From Sphingomicrobium sp. (GTDB lineage Bacteria > Pseudomonadota > Alphaproteobacteria > Sphingomonadales > Sphingomonadaceae), in assembly GCA_025450755.1 (NCBI GenBank), contig JANWLR010000013.1, forward strand, positions 1 to 64,000: a DNA stretch of 64,000 nucleotides, written 5' to 3'. Made by a program: the position numbers and the translations under genes. This document shows, piece after piece, positions 1 through 12,211 of the stretch. The notes under the pieces were generated by a model, which was not told the DNA's origin, did not search any database, and saw only the letters and a program-made list of their open reading frames with translations. Within the stretch, counting starts at the first letter, position 1; each line of letters starts with the position of its first letter.

Positions 1-487
1 CAGCGATCACATGGATGTCCACGCCGAGGCGGCTGGCGTGGAGACCGATCGGCTGCTGGACGCCCTGGGCGCGGTCAATCGTGTACAGCGCAGGATGTGC
101 GTGAAGCACGACTTGCCCGTTGCGATTGATTGCCTCCTTGCCGTGCCTCAGCAGCTCGTCGACGTCTGCCTGCTCCACGGCATGACCGCCAAGTTCCACC
201 TCAACATTGGCGACGTCGCTGACCAGCTCTCCGGCGCCATAGCTTGCCCAGACTTCCTCGACGGTCAGTCCGGACATCCGTTCGGCAAGCTCGACCGCTT
301 CGCGCACTGCGAACTCGCTTGCCGCCATATCGGTGATGTAGCCGCGTTTTACTCCGCGGCTCTCGCGCTGGCCGGTGCCAAGTACGGTGATGCCGCGCTC
401 GGCATTCGGCCGGCCGATCATCGCGCTCACTTTCGATGAGCCAATGTCGAGGACGGCAATGAGCGGTTCGTCGATCGGTTGGGCCAT
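1..487 (-). CDS. ftsA: Cell division protein FtsA (partial, truncated by window start)
   Basis: Reverse translation from CAT at 485-487: MAQPIDEPLIAVLDIGSSKVSAMIGRPNAERGITVLGTGQRESRGVKRGYITDMAASEFAVREAVELAERMSGL..., the FtsA actin-fold N-terminus. It is open to the window edge, so it is absent from the ORF track. It lies next to ftsQ. Confidence 0.95.
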   Translation of the reverse strand, partial: MAQPIDEPLIAVLDIGSSKVSAMIGRPNAERGITVLGTGQRESRGVKRGYITDMAASEFAVREAVELAERMSGLTVEEVWASYGAGELVSDVANVEVELGGHAVEQADVDELLRHGKEAINRNGQVVLHAHPALYTIDRAQGVQQPIGLHASRLGVDIHVIA

Positions 488-493
488 GTTCGT

Positions 494-1414
494 TCAACCC
501 GCTTGCGGCGCTGCCGCCGGCGGCGGAACGATCGGCTCGCCGGGAGAGCGCGGAAGACGGACGGTCATTTGCCCCGGCACCCGAAGATCAAAGCGGACAA
601 TGCCACGGCCGAGTAGTCCGGACTGCTTGTCGGCATGGGCAAACTTGACGAGGGCTGCCATTGCGGATTGCTCGCCCTCGGGCAAAGCGACTGTCTCACC
701 GGACTGGAAGTTCAGATCCCAGCGCCGGCCGCCGACCCAGGTTGCGGAGGCAAGCTGCGGCTTGAGGGTAGGAACGGCGGCCATGAGGCGACTGAGTTGC
801 TCCTCCTCGCCATTCGCACCGGGTCCGATCAATAGTGGGAGATCGGGCATTCGGTCGACCGGCACATGGTCGAGGACGACACCCTCGGAGTCGATGAGCG
901 CGAGCTGGCCCTGGTTCTGCCATAACGCGGCGGGCTTGCGCTCGACGATGTCGATCACGAGCGTGTCCGGGAGCCGGCGCGACACGCGAGCGTCCTTGAC
1001 CCAGCCATAGGCGAGCAGCCGGCGACGAATGGCGGTGACGTCAACGAGCGCCTCTGGCGCCTTGTCCGAATTGGCCTCAGCGGCAGCGCTGTGAAGCTCG
1101 TCGGTGACAACCGCATCGACGAGCGCCCGGTTCATGTGATTGATGCCGACGATCTGATAGCCTCCGACCATGAAGCCGGCGCGGCCGACCGCCGTCGCAG
1201 CGGCGCGCTCGGCCTTGGCTGGGATGTCGAGGGCAACCATCACGACGAGGCCGATGGCAAGCATGAAAGCGCCGAACACGAGCGCCGCCACCTTGTTCAC
1301 CCTGGCCTGATCGACAGGCAGCCGCTTGGCGATCTTCTTTGGGACTGCGACCTTCGACTGTTTCTTGGGCCTGGCGCGGGCTGCGCCGCCGCGGCGGACG
1401 TGCGCGGCACTCAT
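494..1414 (-). CDS. ftsQ: Cell division protein FtsQ (POTRA domain)
   Basis: 306 aa with an N-terminal TM and POTRA-like region (VGGYQIVGINHMNR...VKDARVSRRLPDTLVIDIVERKPAALWQ). dcw synteny. Confidence 0.93.
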   Translation of the reverse strand: MSAAHVRRGGAARARPKKQSKVAVPKKIAKRLPVDQARVNKVAALVFGAFMLAIGLVVMVALDIPAKAERAAATAVGRAGFMVGGYQIVGINHMNRALVDAVVTDELHSAAAEANSDKAPEALVDVTAIRRRLLAYGWVKDARVSRRLPDTLVIDIVERKPAALWQNQGQLALIDSEGVVLDHVPVDRMPDLPLLIGPGANGEEEQLSRLMAAVPTLKPQLASATWVGGRRWDLNFQSGETVALPEGEQSAMAALVKFAHADKQSGLLGRGIVRFDLRVPGQMTVRLPRSPGEPIVPPPAAAPQAG

Positions 1415-2337
1415 GCGAGCGCCTCCGCGATCAGGCGCTCCACGAGCTCGCCGTAAGGAATGCCCTTGAGCTTGGCCTGCTCGGGCACGAGGCTGAGAGG
1501 CGTCATTCCGGGCTGGGTATTGACCTCCAGCAGGTAGATTCCGCCTTCGCCCTGCTCGTCATCCCAGCGAAAATCAGAGCGCGATGCGCCCTTGCAGCGG
1601 AGGAGTTGGTGCGCGCGTGCGGCCATGTCCATCATCGCCGTGGCGATCTCGTAGGGGAGCTCCGCGGGGCAAATGTGAACGGTCAGGCCGTCGGTATACT
1701 TGGCGTCATAGTCGTAGAAGCCTGCCTTCGGCTTGAGCTCCGTCACCGCGAGCGGTTCGCCGCCCATAACCGCCACGGTCAACTCGCGCCCCCTTATGAA
1801 GGGCTCGGCGAGCAACTCGGCGAAATGCTGCCATGGGCCTTCGACGTCTTTGCCGATCGGATTGCCGTAGTTTCCATCCTCGGTGACGATCGCCACGCCG
1901 ACCGACGAGCCTTCGTTGACCGGCTTTACCACATAGGGCCGCTGCAAGGGGTCTTCCTGGTGCAGGCTTTCGCTCGAGACCACGCGGCCCGCCGGCATTC
2001 GGATGCCGTGCGGCGCGAGGACCATCTTGGTCAGTTCCTTGTCGATCGCGATGACCGACGTCTCGAGCCCGCTGTGCGTATATTTGAGGCCCATCAGGTC
2101 CATCATGCCCTGGACCGTCCCGTCCTCGCCCGGCGTTCCGTGGAGCGCGTTAAAGACGATGTCGGGCTTTAGCTCGGCAAGGCGGCTCGCAACGTCGCGG
2201 CCCATGTCGAGTTCGGTGACGTTGGACCAACCACGTTCACGCAGCGCGTCCGCGACGCCCTTGCCGCTGGTCAGCGACACCTTTCGCTCTGATGACCAGC
2301 CGCCCATCAGGACGACGACGTGAATATCCTTGTTCAT
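1411..2337 (-). CDS. ddl: D-alanine--D-alanine ligase
   Basis: ATP-grasp protein (VVLMGGWSSERKVSLTSGKG, NALHGTPGEDGTVQGMMDLMGLKYTHSG, LLEVNTQPGMTPLSL). The start MNKDIHVV at 2337 gives ATGA coupling with murB. Confidence 0.95.
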   Translation of the reverse strand: MNKDIHVVVLMGGWSSERKVSLTSGKGVADALRERGWSNVTELDMGRDVASRLAELKPDIVFNALHGTPGEDGTVQGMMDLMGLKYTHSGLETSVIAIDKELTKMVLAPHGIRMPAGRVVSSESLHQEDPLQRPYVVKPVNEGSSVGVAIVTEDGNYGNPIGKDVEGPWQHFAELLAEPFIRGRELTVAVMGGEPLAVTELKPKAGFYDYDAKYTDGLTVHICPAELPYEIATAMMDMAARAHQLLRCKGASRSDFRWDDEQGEGGIYLLEVNTQPGMTPLSLVPEQAKLKGIPYGELVERLIAEALA

Positions 2338-3230
2338 TCGCTTCCAACCCGCTGGATTTCCCATTCCAGGCTGATGTGGGTTTTCGCCTCGACCCTGCGG
2401 CGGACTTCCTCACCCAACGCCTCGATTTCGGCGCTCGAAGCGCTACCGAGATTGAGGAGGAAATTGCAATGCTTTTCCGAGACTTGGGCGCCTCCCATCG
2501 TGAGCCCGCGGCAACCAGCCGCGGCGATCAGCGCCCAGGCCTTGTGACCCGGAGGATTTTTGAAGGTCGAGCCACCCGTGCGGCTTCTTAACGGCTGCGA
2601 TTCTTCACGGGCGCGAGCGATTGCGTCCATCTCCGCGCCGATCGCTTGCGGGTCTCCAGCCATGCCGCGAAACACCGCTTCGATCACGACTGCTCCCGCT
2701 GGCACCTCGCTATGGCGGTAGACGTAGCCGAGCTTTTCGAGCGGCCACTCCACGACTTCGCCGGAACGGAGCACCAGCCGCGCCGAGATGATTATGTCTT
2801 TCACTTCGCGGCCGTAGGCGCCGCCATTCATCCGGACGAAGCCGCCAACGGTGCCGGGGATTCCGCGCAGGAACTCGAGTCCCGCAACTCCGTGGTCGCG
2901 CGCGGTCGACGAGACCAGAATGCCGCTCGCGCCTCCCCCGCAGCGCAAAGTGGTTTCGTCGAGCCGGTCTATCTTCGCGAATGGCTTGCCAAGGCGGACA
3001 ACGACTCCAGGCACCCCGCCGTCGCGCACGATGAGGTTGGAGCCGAGGCCTAGCGCCATCGCCGGCACTTGGGGGTCGAGCTCACGGAAGAATTGCACGA
3101 GATCGTCCTCGTCTCTTGGCTCGAACAGCCATTCGGCATTGCCGCCGCTCTTGAACCAGACGAGCGGAGCGAGCGGCGCGTTCGGCGTCAGCTTGCCGCG
3201 GACCTTGGGCATGGTGGCGACCGCGCTCAT
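2334..3230 (-). CDS. murB: UDP-N-acetylmuramate dehydrogenase
   Basis: FAD-binding MurB motifs ([65 protein letters not shown]). The start MSAVATMPK at 3230 overlaps the murC stop. Confidence 0.95.
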   Translation of the reverse strand: MSAVATMPKVRGKLTPNAPLAPLVWFKSGGNAEWLFEPRDEDDLVQFFRELDPQVPAMALGLGSNLIVRDGGVPGVVVRLGKPFAKIDRLDETTLRCGGGASGILVSSTARDHGVAGLEFLRGIPGTVGGFVRMNGGAYGREVKDIIISARLVLRSGEVVEWPLEKLGYVYRHSEVPAGAVVIEAVFRGMAGDPQAIGAEMDAIARAREESQPLRSRTGGSTFKNPPGHKAWALIAAAGCRGLTMGGAQVSEKHCNFLLNLGSASSAEIEALGEEVRRRVEAKTHISLEWEIQRVGSE

Positions 3231-4642
3231 TTCCTCGCCCTCGCCGCGCAAATGCCGTTCGCCAGGGCGGCGGCCCATTTGGTGATGTCGCCGGCGCCCA
3301 TGCAGATGACCATGTCGCCCTTGGCGGCAAGATCGCGAAGCTCTCGACAGAGCTCGTCCAAATCCGCGACCGAACGCACCATTCGGTGACCGTGAGCGCG
3401 CAAGCCCTCGACCAGCACTTCGGAATTGACGCCCTCGATCGGCTCTTCGCCTGCGGGGTAGACCGGAGTCACGAAGACCACATCGGCGTCGTTGAAGGCA
3501 TTCTGGAACTCGTCCATCAACGATTGCAGGCGGGTGTAGCGGTGCGGCTGCATGATCGCGATTACGCGCTCCTCGGCACCCTCTCGGGCTGCGGCGAGCA
3601 CGGCGCGGATTTCGGTCGGATGATGTGCGTAGTCGTCGATGATCACGGCGCCATCGATTTGCCCGACCTTGGTGAAGCGCCGTTTGACGCCCTCGAACCG
3701 TTCGAACCCAGCAACAATTGCATCAGGAGAGATTCCCATCTCCAAAGCCACTGCAATCGCCGCAAGCGCATTCTGGACGTTGTGGCGGCCCGGAATCGGC
3801 ACGTGCACGCCCTCGATCGCTCGCCTTTCGCCGTCGCGTTCCAGGATCACGGCATCGAAGCGGCTGCCGCCGGCGACCGCGGTGACATTGTCCGCCCGCA
3901 CGTCGGCAAGCGCGGAAAAGCCATAGGTGATGATCCGCCGGTCGCGAATTCGGCCGATGATGTTCTGCACTTCCGGATGATCGACGCACAGGACGGCGAG
4001 CCCGTAGAATGGCACATTTTCGACGAACTCGACGAACGCGTCCTTCACCCCGTCGAAGCTGCCGTAATGCTCGAGATGCTCCGGATCGATGTTGGTAACG
4101 ACCGCGATCGTCCCGTCGAGGCGAAGGAAGCTGCCGTCACTCTCGTCGGCTTCGATCACCCACCAATCGCTCTTTCCGAGCCGGGCGTTCGATCCGTAAC
4201 GATTGATGATGCCACCATTGATGACTGTCGGGTCGAGCCCCCCGCCATCGAGCAGCGCCGCGATCATCGATGTCGTCGTCGTTTTGCCGTGCGTGCCCGC
4301 GACCGCGATGGTCTTCTGCATGCGCATCAGCTCGGCTAGCATTTCAGCGCGGCGGACGCGCGGCAGTCTGCGCTCGGCCGCGGCCTGGATCTCGGGATTA
4401 TTTTCCTTGATCGCGGTCGAGCAAACCACGACGGCCGCATCGCCGAGGTTGTCGGCGGAATGGCCGATCGCGACAGGGATTCCTTCCTTGCGTAGCTTTT
4501 CGACCACATAGCCGTCGGCCGCGTCCGATCCCTGCACTTTGTAGCCGAGTTGGTGCATCACCTCGGCGATGCCCGACATGCCGATGCCCCCGATTCCGAC
4601 GAAGTGGATTGTGCCGATGTCGGTGCCGAGCGCCTTCATCAT
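3227..4642 (-). CDS. murC: UDP-N-acetylmuramate--L-alanine ligase
   Basis: Mur ligase motifs ([43 protein letters not shown]). 471 aa. Confidence 0.96.
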   Translation of the reverse strand: MMKALGTDIGTIHFVGIGGIGMSGIAEVMHQLGYKVQGSDAADGYVVEKLRKEGIPVAIGHSADNLGDAAVVVCSTAIKENNPEIQAAAERRLPRVRRAEMLAELMRMQKTIAVAGTHGKTTTTSMIAALLDGGGLDPTVINGGIINRYGSNARLGKSDWWVIEADESDGSFLRLDGTIAVVTNIDPEHLEHYGSFDGVKDAFVEFVENVPFYGLAVLCVDHPEVQNIIGRIRDRRIITYGFSALADVRADNVTAVAGGSRFDAVILERDGERRAIEGVHVPIPGRHNVQNALAAIAVALEMGISPDAIVAGFERFEGVKRRFTKVGQIDGAVIIDDYAHHPTEIRAVLAAAREGAEERVIAIMQPHRYTRLQSLMDEFQNAFNDADVVFVTPVYPAGEEPIEGVNSEVLVEGLRAHGHRMVRSVADLDELCRELRDLAAKGDMVICMGAGDITKWAAALANGICAARARK

Positions 4643-5799
4643 GCAGGCATGCCCCCGACCGGAGCTGTTGCCGTAACGCGTGGGGCGAGCGCTGGACCGA
4701 CCGCGACTGGCGCGACGCCATTGCCGACGCGCTCGACCAGATCAGCGAGATCGCGCGCTGCATGGGGACGCCCAACCGACAGTGCGCGACCCGCAGCATT
4801 GTTGAGCGCCACAGGATCCATTGCCAGCGCTTCGATCTGCCGCGCTAGAACCTCGGGCGTGAAATTATCCTGAGCAATGGCCCGGGCACCGCCGGCCTTC
4901 ACCATCTCGCGGGCATTGGCGGTCTGGTGGTCGTCGGTCGCCGCAGCGAAGGGGATCAGGATCGCCGGACGCCCGGCGGCGGTCAGCTCGGCGATGGTGG
5001 ACGCGCCCGCTCGGCCGATCATCAGATGTGCATCGGCGAGCTTAGCGGCCATGTCCTCGATGTAGGTCATCAGCTCGGCGGGGATTCCGAGGTCGGCATA
5101 TTGCTTGCGAACCCGCTCAATGTCGTCCGGGCGGCATTGCTGCACGACCTGCAAGCGGCGCCGGAGCGACGGCTCGAGCATGCCAAGTCCTTGCGGCACC
5201 ACCTGGCTGAGGACCGTTGCCCCCTGGCTTCCGCCCGTGACGAGGATCTTGAGTGGCGCGACTTCGTCGAACGGCGGGAACGGAAGCTCGCCCAGCCGTG
5301 CGATCTCCTCGCGGACGGGATTGCCGACAAGCACCGCCTTTCGCTGATAATTCGGCTTGAGCCGGTCGATCTCGTTGTAGGCGGTGCCGATCGCCTCGGC
5401 GTCGCCGGCGAGCAGGCGATTGACGCGGCCCATCACCGCATTCTGCTCGTGGAGCACGGTCGGGATCCGCATCGCGCTCGCTGCGAGCAAGGAGGGAAAC
5501 GCCGGATAGCCGCCGAAGCCGACGACCGCGTCGGGCCGATGTTCTCGGTAGAGGCGTTTGGCCTGCCCCCTGCCTTTCACCACCGAGCCAACCGCCTTGA
5601 GCCAGCCGATCGGACCGCCGCCAAGCCGGCCGGCAGGCAGGATGTGAACCGGCACGTCCTCGAACAGGCCGGGAAAGCGCGCGCCGCGTTCATCTGTGAT
5701 CAGCAAAACGCCATGGCCGCGGCTCTTGAGCTCTGCGGCCAGCGCATGCGCTGGAATCATATGGCCGCCGGTTCCACCGGCAGCGAGCACGAAATTCAT
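4639..5799 (-). CDS. murG: UDP-N-acetylglucosamine--N-acetylmuramyl-(pentapeptide) pyrophosphoryl-undecaprenol GlcNAc transferase
   Basis: [61 protein letters not shown]. The start at 5799 gives ATGA coupling. Confidence 0.96.
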   Translation of the reverse strand: MNFVLAAGGTGGHMIPAHALAAELKSRGHGVLLITDERGARFPGLFEDVPVHILPAGRLGGGPIGWLKAVGSVVKGRGQAKRLYREHRPDAVVGFGGYPAFPSLLAASAMRIPTVLHEQNAVMGRVNRLLAGDAEAIGTAYNEIDRLKPNYQRKAVLVGNPVREEIARLGELPFPPFDEVAPLKILVTGGSQGATVLSQVVPQGLGMLEPSLRRRLQVVQQCRPDDIERVRKQYADLGIPAELMTYIEDMAAKLADAHLMIGRAGASTIAELTAAGRPAILIPFAAATDDHQTANAREMVKAGGARAIAQDNFTPEVLARQIEALAMDPVALNNAAGRALSVGRPHAARDLADLVERVGNGVAPVAVGPALAPRVTATAPVGGMPA

Positions 5800-7019
5800 G
5801 CGGTCAGCGACTCCCCGCTCCACTTCACCTCATAGGGCGTACCTGTGAGATACGGGTTCCGGCGCGTGAAGGCGAGAAGCAAGCCCATGCCAATCGACAG
5901 TGCGATCATCGACGAGCCGCCGTAGCTGATGAACGGCAGGGTCATGCCCTTCGAGGGCGCCAGCTGAACGTTGACCATCATGTTGATGAGAGCCTGAAGG
6001 CCGAACTCGATCGCGATCCCAGCTGCGGCGAGGATCGAGAAGCTGTTGTCCTCGTCCAGCAACTTGATCAGCACGCGGGCGACGATGCCGAGATAGAGAC
6101 AGGCGATTGCGAGGCAGGCGATCAGGCCGAATTCTTCCCCGATCACCGAGAAGATGTAGTCGGTGTGGGGCTCGGGCAGGCCGAACTTGCGCGTTCCACC
6201 GCCGGGGCCCATTCCGAACAGCCCGCCGGCAGTCAGCGTCCGCATCGCATTCTCGACCTGGAAATTGTCGCCGGTCTTGAACAGGAATTCGTCGATGCGC
6301 TGCGTCGCGACGGGGTAGAAAAAGTAAGCAAGGACGACGCCGACCACCGCGCCGGCCGCGAGGATGCCGAGCGTTCTGAGGCTGACGCCCGCAAGCGCAA
6401 GCATCGCCGCCCAGACCGCGCAGAAGATGATCGTCGAACCAAAGTCCGGCTGCTTCATCAGCAGGAAAGCGATGGCGCCGGTGAGCACGGCGGAGAGTGG
6501 ATAGACCGGAAGCGACTTGTCGCTTTCCTTGAGGCTCAGCAGCCAGGCCAGCGAGACGACGAAGAAGGGCTTGAGGAACTCCGACGGCTGCACCTGGCCG
6601 AGGCCGAAGTTGATCCAGCGGTGAGCACCGTTCACTTCAGGTCCGATAATCGGAACGAAGATCAGCAGCACGAAGAAGAAGGCCGCGCCGAACAGGCTCA
6701 ACCGCCGCGCCCGATCCTTGGGCATCATCGAAATGCCGATCATCACCGGGATTCCGAATGCTATCCACGCAAGCTGCCGCCAGAAATAATAAAGCTCGTT
6801 GAAGCGGACGTTGCCGCCCGAATAGCGCTGCGCGGCGGCGGGCGAGGCAGCGGCGACGGCGATCAGGCCGATCGAGATCAGCACCGTGATCAGCAGCAGA
6901 AGCACCTTGTCGATTTCCCAGAACCAGCGGCCCATTGCGCTCGTGTCAGAGCGACCGTAGCGCTCCGGATCGATCAGCGCGGCCTTGGCCTTGATCTGGC
7001 CCGAGATGCTCTTGATCAT
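5796..7019 (-). CDS. ftsW: Lipid II polymerase/SEDS protein FtsW
   Basis: Polytopic SEDS protein (WINFGLGQVQPSEFLKPFFVV, GLFGMGPGGGTRKFGLPEPHTDYIFSVIGEEFG). The start [12 protein letters not shown] at 7019 overlaps the murD stop; the longer ORF start is spurious. Confidence 0.95.
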   Translation of the reverse strand: MIKSISGQIKAKAALIDPERYGRSDTSAMGRWFWEIDKVLLLLITVLISIGLIAVAAASPAAAQRYSGGNVRFNELYYFWRQLAWIAFGIPVMIGISMMPKDRARRLSLFGAAFFFVLLIFVPIIGPEVNGAHRWINFGLGQVQPSEFLKPFFVVSLAWLLSLKESDKSLPVYPLSAVLTGAIAFLLMKQPDFGSTIIFCAVWAAMLALAGVSLRTLGILAAGAVVGVVLAYFFYPVATQRIDEFLFKTGDNFQVENAMRTLTAGGLFGMGPGGGTRKFGLPEPHTDYIFSVIGEEFGLIACLAIACLYLGIVARVLIKLLDEDNSFSILAAAGIAIEFGLQALINMMVNVQLAPSKGMTLPFISYGGSSMIALSIGMGLLLAFTRRNPYLTGTPYEVKWSGESLTA

Positions 7020-8341
7020 AATTCCTCCACCAGTTTGCGGAACTGGTCCCCCCGGTCTTCGAAATCGCGGAACTGGTCGAAGCTCGCGCAGGCCGGCGAC
7101 AGCAAGACCGTGTCGCCAGCCTCGGCTTCTGCCGCAGCTTCTCCAACCGCTCTTTCGAGCGTTTCGCACTCTGCCACAGCCATGTGCGGCGACAAGAGGC
7201 TAGCGAACAATTCGCCTGCTTCGCCAATGGTATAGGCCTTGCGCACATGGCCGAATTGCGGGGCGCATTCGGCGAGATTGTCGGTCTTGGGCTGACCGCC
7301 GCAGATCCAGCGGATCCGGTCAAATGCGGCGAGCGCCGGCGCGGTGGCGGTCGGGTTGGTTGCCTTGCTGTCGTTGACGAACGTGACGCCGCTCTTCTCG
7401 CGGATGCGCTCCAGGCGGTGCGGGAGACCGGGGTAGGTCTCCAGCCCCCGCTTCAGATCGTCGAAGCTTTGATCTCCGAGCGTCCAGCAGGCAGCAGCGG
7501 CGCAAAGAGCGTTCTGAAGGTTGTGCGGCCCCTGGAGTGCAGGCCACCGCCGCTGACCGGTCCACTCCTCCAACCCAGAATTTAAGCGATCGTCGCTCGT
7601 TCCCGTCGAGGTTACGAGAAGGGTCGTGTCGTGAGCATCTTGCCAACGATCCTGATAGGCGTCGTAGCCAGACTGATCTTCACGGGTGAATATTGCGACA
7701 TGTGCAGGCGACTGCATCTCAAACAATCGCATCTTTGAATCGCGGTAGGTCTCGAAAGCATCGTAGCGGTCGAGGTGGTCGGGCGTGATGTTGAGCAGCA
7801 CCGCGACGTCGCAATCGAGACTTTGCGTCAGGTCGATCTGATAGCTCGACAGCTCGAGCACATAGACGCCGCCTTCGGGGAGCGGATCCTGGGCGAGGAT
7901 CGGAAGGCCGATGTTGCCGCCCATCTCCGTCGGCACTCCCGCGGTCTTGAGGATGTGGTGGACGAGTGCGGTGGTCGTCGACTTACCGTTGGTGCCGGTT
8001 ATTCCGACCACCTTGTGCGGCGGTAGCTCGGGCCGGGCGCGGGCGAACAGCTCGATATCGCCGATGATCTCGACACCGGCTTCGCGGGCCCGGCTCGCGA
8101 TCGGATGGCGGTTGAGGGGAAGTCCGGGGGTGACGACCAGGCTGTCGAACTGGCTGAGATCGGCTTCGTCGAGGCTCGCGATCTCGGTGCCGGCGGGGGC
8201 CTTCGCTCTCTGCTCTTCGTTCGCGTCCCAAGCCGTGACGTACGCACCGCTGGCGAGCAGCGCGGCCGCCGTCGCGAGGCCCGACCGCGCCAGGCCGTAG
8301 ACCGCATATTTCTTTCCGGCGAAGGCCTTGGCGGTGATCAC
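7016..8341 (-). CDS. murD: UDP-N-acetylmuramoyl-L-alanine--D-glutamate ligase
   Basis: Mur ligase motifs ([53 protein letters not shown]). 441 aa. Confidence 0.95.
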   Translation of the reverse strand: MITAKAFAGKKYAVYGLARSGLATAAALLASGAYVTAWDANEEQRAKAPAGTEIASLDEADLSQFDSLVVTPGLPLNRHPIASRAREAGVEIIGDIELFARARPELPPHKVVGITGTNGKSTTTALVHHILKTAGVPTEMGGNIGLPILAQDPLPEGGVYVLELSSYQIDLTQSLDCDVAVLLNITPDHLDRYDAFETYRDSKMRLFEMQSPAHVAIFTREDQSGYDAYQDRWQDAHDTTLLVTSTGTSDDRLNSGLEEWTGQRRWPALQGPHNLQNALCAAAACWTLGDQSFDDLKRGLETYPGLPHRLERIREKSGVTFVNDSKATNPTATAPALAAFDRIRWICGGQPKTDNLAECAPQFGHVRKAYTIGEAGELFASLLSPHMAVAECETLERAVGEAAAEAEAGDTVLLSPACASFDQFRDFEDRGDQFRKLVEEL

Positions 8342-9408
8342 CTCAGCTTGAGCGTCGAAAGGCCCGCGAGCGCGAGCACGAAGCTGATGATCCAGAAGCG
8401 AATCACGACCGTCGGCTCGGACCAGCCGAGATGCTCGAAATGGTGGTGGATCGGCGCCATCAGGAAGACGCGCTTGCCGGTTCGCTTATAGACCATCACC
8501 TGGATCACGACGGAGAGCGCCTCGACCACGAAGATCCCGCCGACGATTACCAGCGCGAACTCGTGGTGCGTTGCAACCGAGACAGCCCCGAGCGCTCCGC
8601 CAAGCGCCAGGCTGCCGGTATCGCCCATGAAGACTGCCGCCGGTGGGGCGTTAAACCAGAGGAACGCCAGCCCCGCGCCAATGATCGCAAGCAAGAGCAC
8701 GGTCAGGTCACCCGCGCCGGGCACGTGCGGTATTCCAAGATAATTGGCGAACCTCGCGTTACCGACGAGATAGGCAAACAACACGAAGGCGAGGCTGGCT
8801 ATGATCACCGGCATGGTCGCGAGGCCGTCAAGCCCATCGGTCAGGTTCACGGCGTTGCCGAAAGCGACGATTACGAATGCCCCGAATAATATGTAGAACC
8901 AGCCAAGGTCGGCGACGGTCTCCTTGACGAACGGCAGGTGAAGCTGCGTGCCGCCGGTGCGGACCATCATCCACGTGGCGATGCCGGCAATCAGGAATTC
9001 GAGCAGGAGCCGCGTCTTGCCCGAGAGGCCGGCGTGATGCGCCTTCTTCACCTTGTCGTAATCGTCGAGCCAGCCGATCAGCCCGAAGCCGCCGGTCACC
9101 AGCAGGCACGCCCAAACATATTGGTTCCTAAGGTCCATCCATAGCAGGACTGAAATCGCGACCGAGGTCAGGATCAGGAGCCCACCCATGGTCGGCGTGC
9201 CGCGCTTGGCAAGGTGGCTCTGCGGCCCGTCGGCTCGGATCGGCTGTCCCTTGCCCTGCTTGGTCCGGAGCCAGCTGATGAACTTCGGGCCGAGCAGGAG
9301 ACCGATGAGGAGCGCGGTCGCGCTCGCCGCGCCGGCACGGAAGCTGATGTAGCGGATGAGGTTGAGGACGCCGGGAAAGCCGAGCTGGTCGGCGATCAGG
9401 TAGAGCAT
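8338..9408 (-). CDS. mraY: Phospho-N-acetylmuramoyl-pentapeptide-transferase
   Basis: [26 protein letters not shown]...[34 protein letters not shown]. The start at 9408 gives 356 aa and a 13-bp overlap with the murF 3' end. Confidence 0.96.
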   Translation of the reverse strand: MLYLIADQLGFPGVLNLIRYISFRAGAASATALLIGLLLGPKFISWLRTKQGKGQPIRADGPQSHLAKRGTPTMGGLLILTSVAISVLLWMDLRNQYVWACLLVTGGFGLIGWLDDYDKVKKAHHAGLSGKTRLLLEFLIAGIATWMMVRTGGTQLHLPFVKETVADLGWFYILFGAFVIVAFGNAVNLTDGLDGLATMPVIIASLAFVLFAYLVGNARFANYLGIPHVPGAGDLTVLLLAIIGAGLAFLWFNAPPAAVFMGDTGSLALGGALGAVSVATHHEFALVIVGGIFVVEALSVVIQVMVYKRTGKRVFLMAPIHHHFEHLGWSEPTVVIRFWIISFVLALAGLSTLKLR

Positions 9409-10781
9409 GCGAGCTCCTTCGTCATGCTTTCGACCAGCTTCGCCAGGCCAACGCTGTTGCTTGCCTTGACCAGCACCGCGTCGCCGGCACGCACAATTCG
9501 CCGAAGCGAATCCGTCGCTTCCTCCACGCTGTCCACCCGATCCACGGGCACGCGGTCGCCGAGGGCCTCGTCGAGTGGCCGGATCTCCTCGCCGATCAGG
9601 ATCAGGCGGTCGACGTGCGCGTCGAGCACCGCGGGCGCCAGGCCCGCGTGAAGGGCGCTGCTGTGCGTTCCGAGCTCGCGCATGGGGCCGAGGACGGCAA
9701 TCCGGCGGACTGCATCTTTCTCCGCGCCGAGGCTCTTCAAGGTGGCCGCCATGGACGCAGGATTGGCGTTGTAGCTCTCGTCGATCAGCAGAACTTCGCC
9801 GCCATCGACCGCGACGGCGTGTCGCTGACCACGTCCCTTCAGGCCTCCAAGATCGGCGAGTGCTAGTCCGGCGAGCGCGACATCGGCGCCGACAGCCTCG
9901 ACCGCCGCCAGGACGGCGAGCGCGTTCGAGACCCAATGCTCGCCGCGCTGCGAGATGGTGAAGGTCAGCTCCCGTTCGAGGAGAGCCGCGCTGATCAGGC
10001 TCCCTCCGCAGTCCGCGGCAACCGCGTGGACCGCGTGCACGTCGGCGTCTCCGCCGCCAAAGGTGATGATCCGATCGGCATGGCGGCGCGCCGCTCTCAC
10101 CAGCCGATCGCGCTGCGGCGAATCGTTCGGAACAATGGCAATTCCGCCTCGCTCCAGGCCCTCGAAGATTTCCGCCTTTGCATCGGCGATTGCCTCTTCC
10201 GAGCCAAGGTTCTCGATATGCGCCGGCGCAATTGCAGTAATCAGCGCGACATGGGGATGGACCTGCGCCGTCAAAGCGCGGATCTCGCCCGCATTGTTCA
10301 TCCCCATTTCAAAGACTGCAAACTCCGTTTCGCGCGGCATCCGCGCAAGGCTGAGCGGCACTCCGGTATGGTTATTGTAGCTCTTCACGGAACGATGGAC
10401 CTTGCCCGGCCGGTTGCGGTCGAGCGCGGCATAAAGGGCTTCCTTGGTGCTGGTCTTTCCGACCGAGCCGGTCACACCCAAGATGGTCGCTTGGCTGCGC
10501 TGGCGCGAAGCACGACCCAGCGCCCGGAGTGCGGTGAAGGTGTCGTCGACCAATAGATGCGGACCGTTCACCGGCTGGGAGACGATCGCTGCCGCCGCAC
10601 CCGCGGCGAATGCTCCGTCGACAAAGCGGTGTCCGTCATGGACCGTACCCGGCATCGCGACGAACAGGTCGCCCGGCTGCACCTCCCGGCTATCGAAGGT
10701 CACTCCACTGACTTCGAACGGCTCGCTCGCTTTGCCTCCCGTGGCAGCGGCAATTTCATCGGAGGTCCAGAGCACGCTCAT
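9396..10781 (-). CDS. murF: UDP-N-acetylmuramoyl-tripeptide--D-alanyl-D-alanine ligase
   Basis: Mur ligase ([45 protein letters not shown]). The start [10 protein letters not shown] at 10781 gives ATGA coupling. Confidence 0.95.
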   Translation of the reverse strand: MSVLWTSDEIAAATGGKASEPFEVSGVTFDSREVQPGDLFVAMPGTVHDGHRFVDGAFAAGAAAAIVSQPVNGPHLLVDDTFTALRALGRASRQRSQATILGVTGSVGKTSTKEALYAALDRNRPGKVHRSVKSYNNHTGVPLSLARMPRETEFAVFEMGMNNAGEIRALTAQVHPHVALITAIAPAHIENLGSEEAIADAKAEIFEGLERGGIAIVPNDSPQRDRLVRAARRHADRIITFGGGDADVHAVHAVAADCGGSLISAALLERELTFTISQRGEHWVSNALAVLAAVEAVGADVALAGLALADLGGLKGRGQRHAVAVDGGEVLLIDESYNANPASMAATLKSLGAEKDAVRRIAVLGPMRELGTHSSALHAGLAPAVLDAHVDRLILIGEEIRPLDEALGDRVPVDRVDSVEEATDSLRRIVRAGDAVLVKASNSVGLAKLVESMTKELACST

Positions 10782-12205
10782 GCCGCGCACTCCCGCGCAA
10801 CCAGGGCATCATCGAATGGAAGTACCTTATCGCCGATGATTTGGCCGGTCTCATGACCTTTTCCGGCGACAAGGACGATATCGCCTTCGCGTGCGATCCG
10901 GATCGCTTCGGCGATCGCCTCCCGGCGGCCGGGGACTTCGATCGCTCGCGGCGCGCCAGCAATGATTGCGGATCGGATCAGCGCCGGATCCTCGCTGCGC
11001 GGATTGTCGTCGGTGACGATGACGATGTCCGAAAGGCGGGTCGCGACGGCACCCATTTCCGGACGTTTGCCCTGATCCCGGTCACCGCCGGCGCCGAAAA
11101 CGGTGATCAGTCGAGCGCCTTTCTCTTTGGCGACATGCGGGCGAAGCGCGGCGATCGCAGCCTCGAGTGCGTCAGGTGTGTGAGCATAGTCGATATAAAC
11201 TGGAACTCCACTGCGGCTGATGACGGCCCGCTCCAATCGTCCGCGGACGGGTGCGACGCGCTGCATCGCTGAAAAAGTCGTGTCCCAGTTTCCGCCTGTC
11301 GCGAGGACGAGCCCTGCTGCCGTCAGCACGTTTGAAGCCTGGTAGGCGCCGATCAGAGGCAGAGCGAGCTTATAGGGTTTTGCGCAATGCTCGAGCTTCA
11401 GGGTTTGGCCGAGCGCGGTCGAGCTCTGCTCAACCAGACGGATCGTTTCGCCCTTTCGTCCAACCGTCAGGATTTCATGCCCGCGCCGTTGCACCCGCTG
11501 AATGACCTCGTCCGACTTTGGATCGTCGGTCCAAATCACCGCTGGCCTTCGGGATTGAAGCAACTCCTCGAACAGCCGCATCTTGGCTTCGAAATAAGCG
11601 TCCATTGTTTGATGATAGTCGAGATGGTCGCGGCTGAAATTCGTGAAGGCGGCTGCCGCGAGCGGAACGCCTTCGCAGCGGTGCTGGTCGAGACCGTGGC
11701 TCGACGCCTCGTAAGCCACATGGCTGATTCCCATCCGCTTGAGGCCGGCCATATTGCTCAGGAAAGTAACGATATCCGGTGTGGTGAGGCCCGTCTTTAC
11801 CTGCTCGTCCGACGTCGTCACGCCAAGCGTCCCGATTGATGCCGAGCGGTGACCCGACATACGCCAGATCTGGCGCGTCATCTCGACGGTCGAAGTCTTT
11901 CCGTTAGTTCCGGTTACCGCGACAACACTCTCCGGGTAGGGCGCATAGAATTTGGCGGCGAGATCGGCGAACAGCCGCCGTGGTTCGGGGTCGGTAAGCA
12001 ACGGAACGCGTACAGCCTGCGCTTCGACCCCGGCCACTATTGCAACGGCGCCACGATCAACCGCTTCGCCGATGAAATCCTCGCCATTGAACACGGCACC
12101 CTTGAATGCGCCGAAGACGCTGCCGTGCGCAACCTTGCGATGATCGATCGCAAATCCGGTCACCTCGGAATCGGAGTCGACCTCGGCGATGTCTCGCAGT
12201 TTCAC
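10778..12205 (-). CDS. murE: UDP-N-acetylmuramoyl-L-alanyl-D-glutamate--2,6-diaminopimelate ligase
   Basis: Mur ligase (VAVTGTNGKTSTVEMTRQIW, YEASSHGLDQHR, YIDYAHTPDALEAAI, DDNPRSEDP: the DNPR motif of meso-DAP adding enzymes). Confidence 0.95.
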   Translation of the reverse strand: MKLRDIAEVDSDSEVTGFAIDHRKVAHGSVFGAFKGAVFNGEDFIGEAVDRGAVAIVAGVEAQAVRVPLLTDPEPRRLFADLAAKFYAPYPESVVAVTGTNGKTSTVEMTRQIWRMSGHRSASIGTLGVTTSDEQVKTGLTTPDIVTFLSNMAGLKRMGISHVAYEASSHGLDQHRCEGVPLAAAAFTNFSRDHLDYHQTMDAYFEAKMRLFEELLQSRRPAVIWTDDPKSDEVIQRVQRRGHEILTVGRKGETIRLVEQSSTALGQTLKLEHCAKPYKLALPLIGAYQASNVLTAAGLVLATGGNWDTTFSAMQRVAPVRGRLERAVISRSGVPVYIDYAHTPDALEAAIAALRPHVAKEKGARLITVFGAGGDRDQGKRPEMGAVATRLSDIVIVTDDNPRSEDPALIRSAIIAGAPRAIEVPGRREAIAEAIRIAREGDIVLVAGKGHETGQIIGDKVLPFDDALVARECAA

Positions 12206-12211
12206 TCGCCG

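Noticed and set aside
3386-4339. 317-aa + strand ORF antisense to murC (and similar long antisense ORFs, e.g. 6165-7235, 4927-5835)
   Set aside because: Antisense shadow of confident dcw genes with no domain signature.
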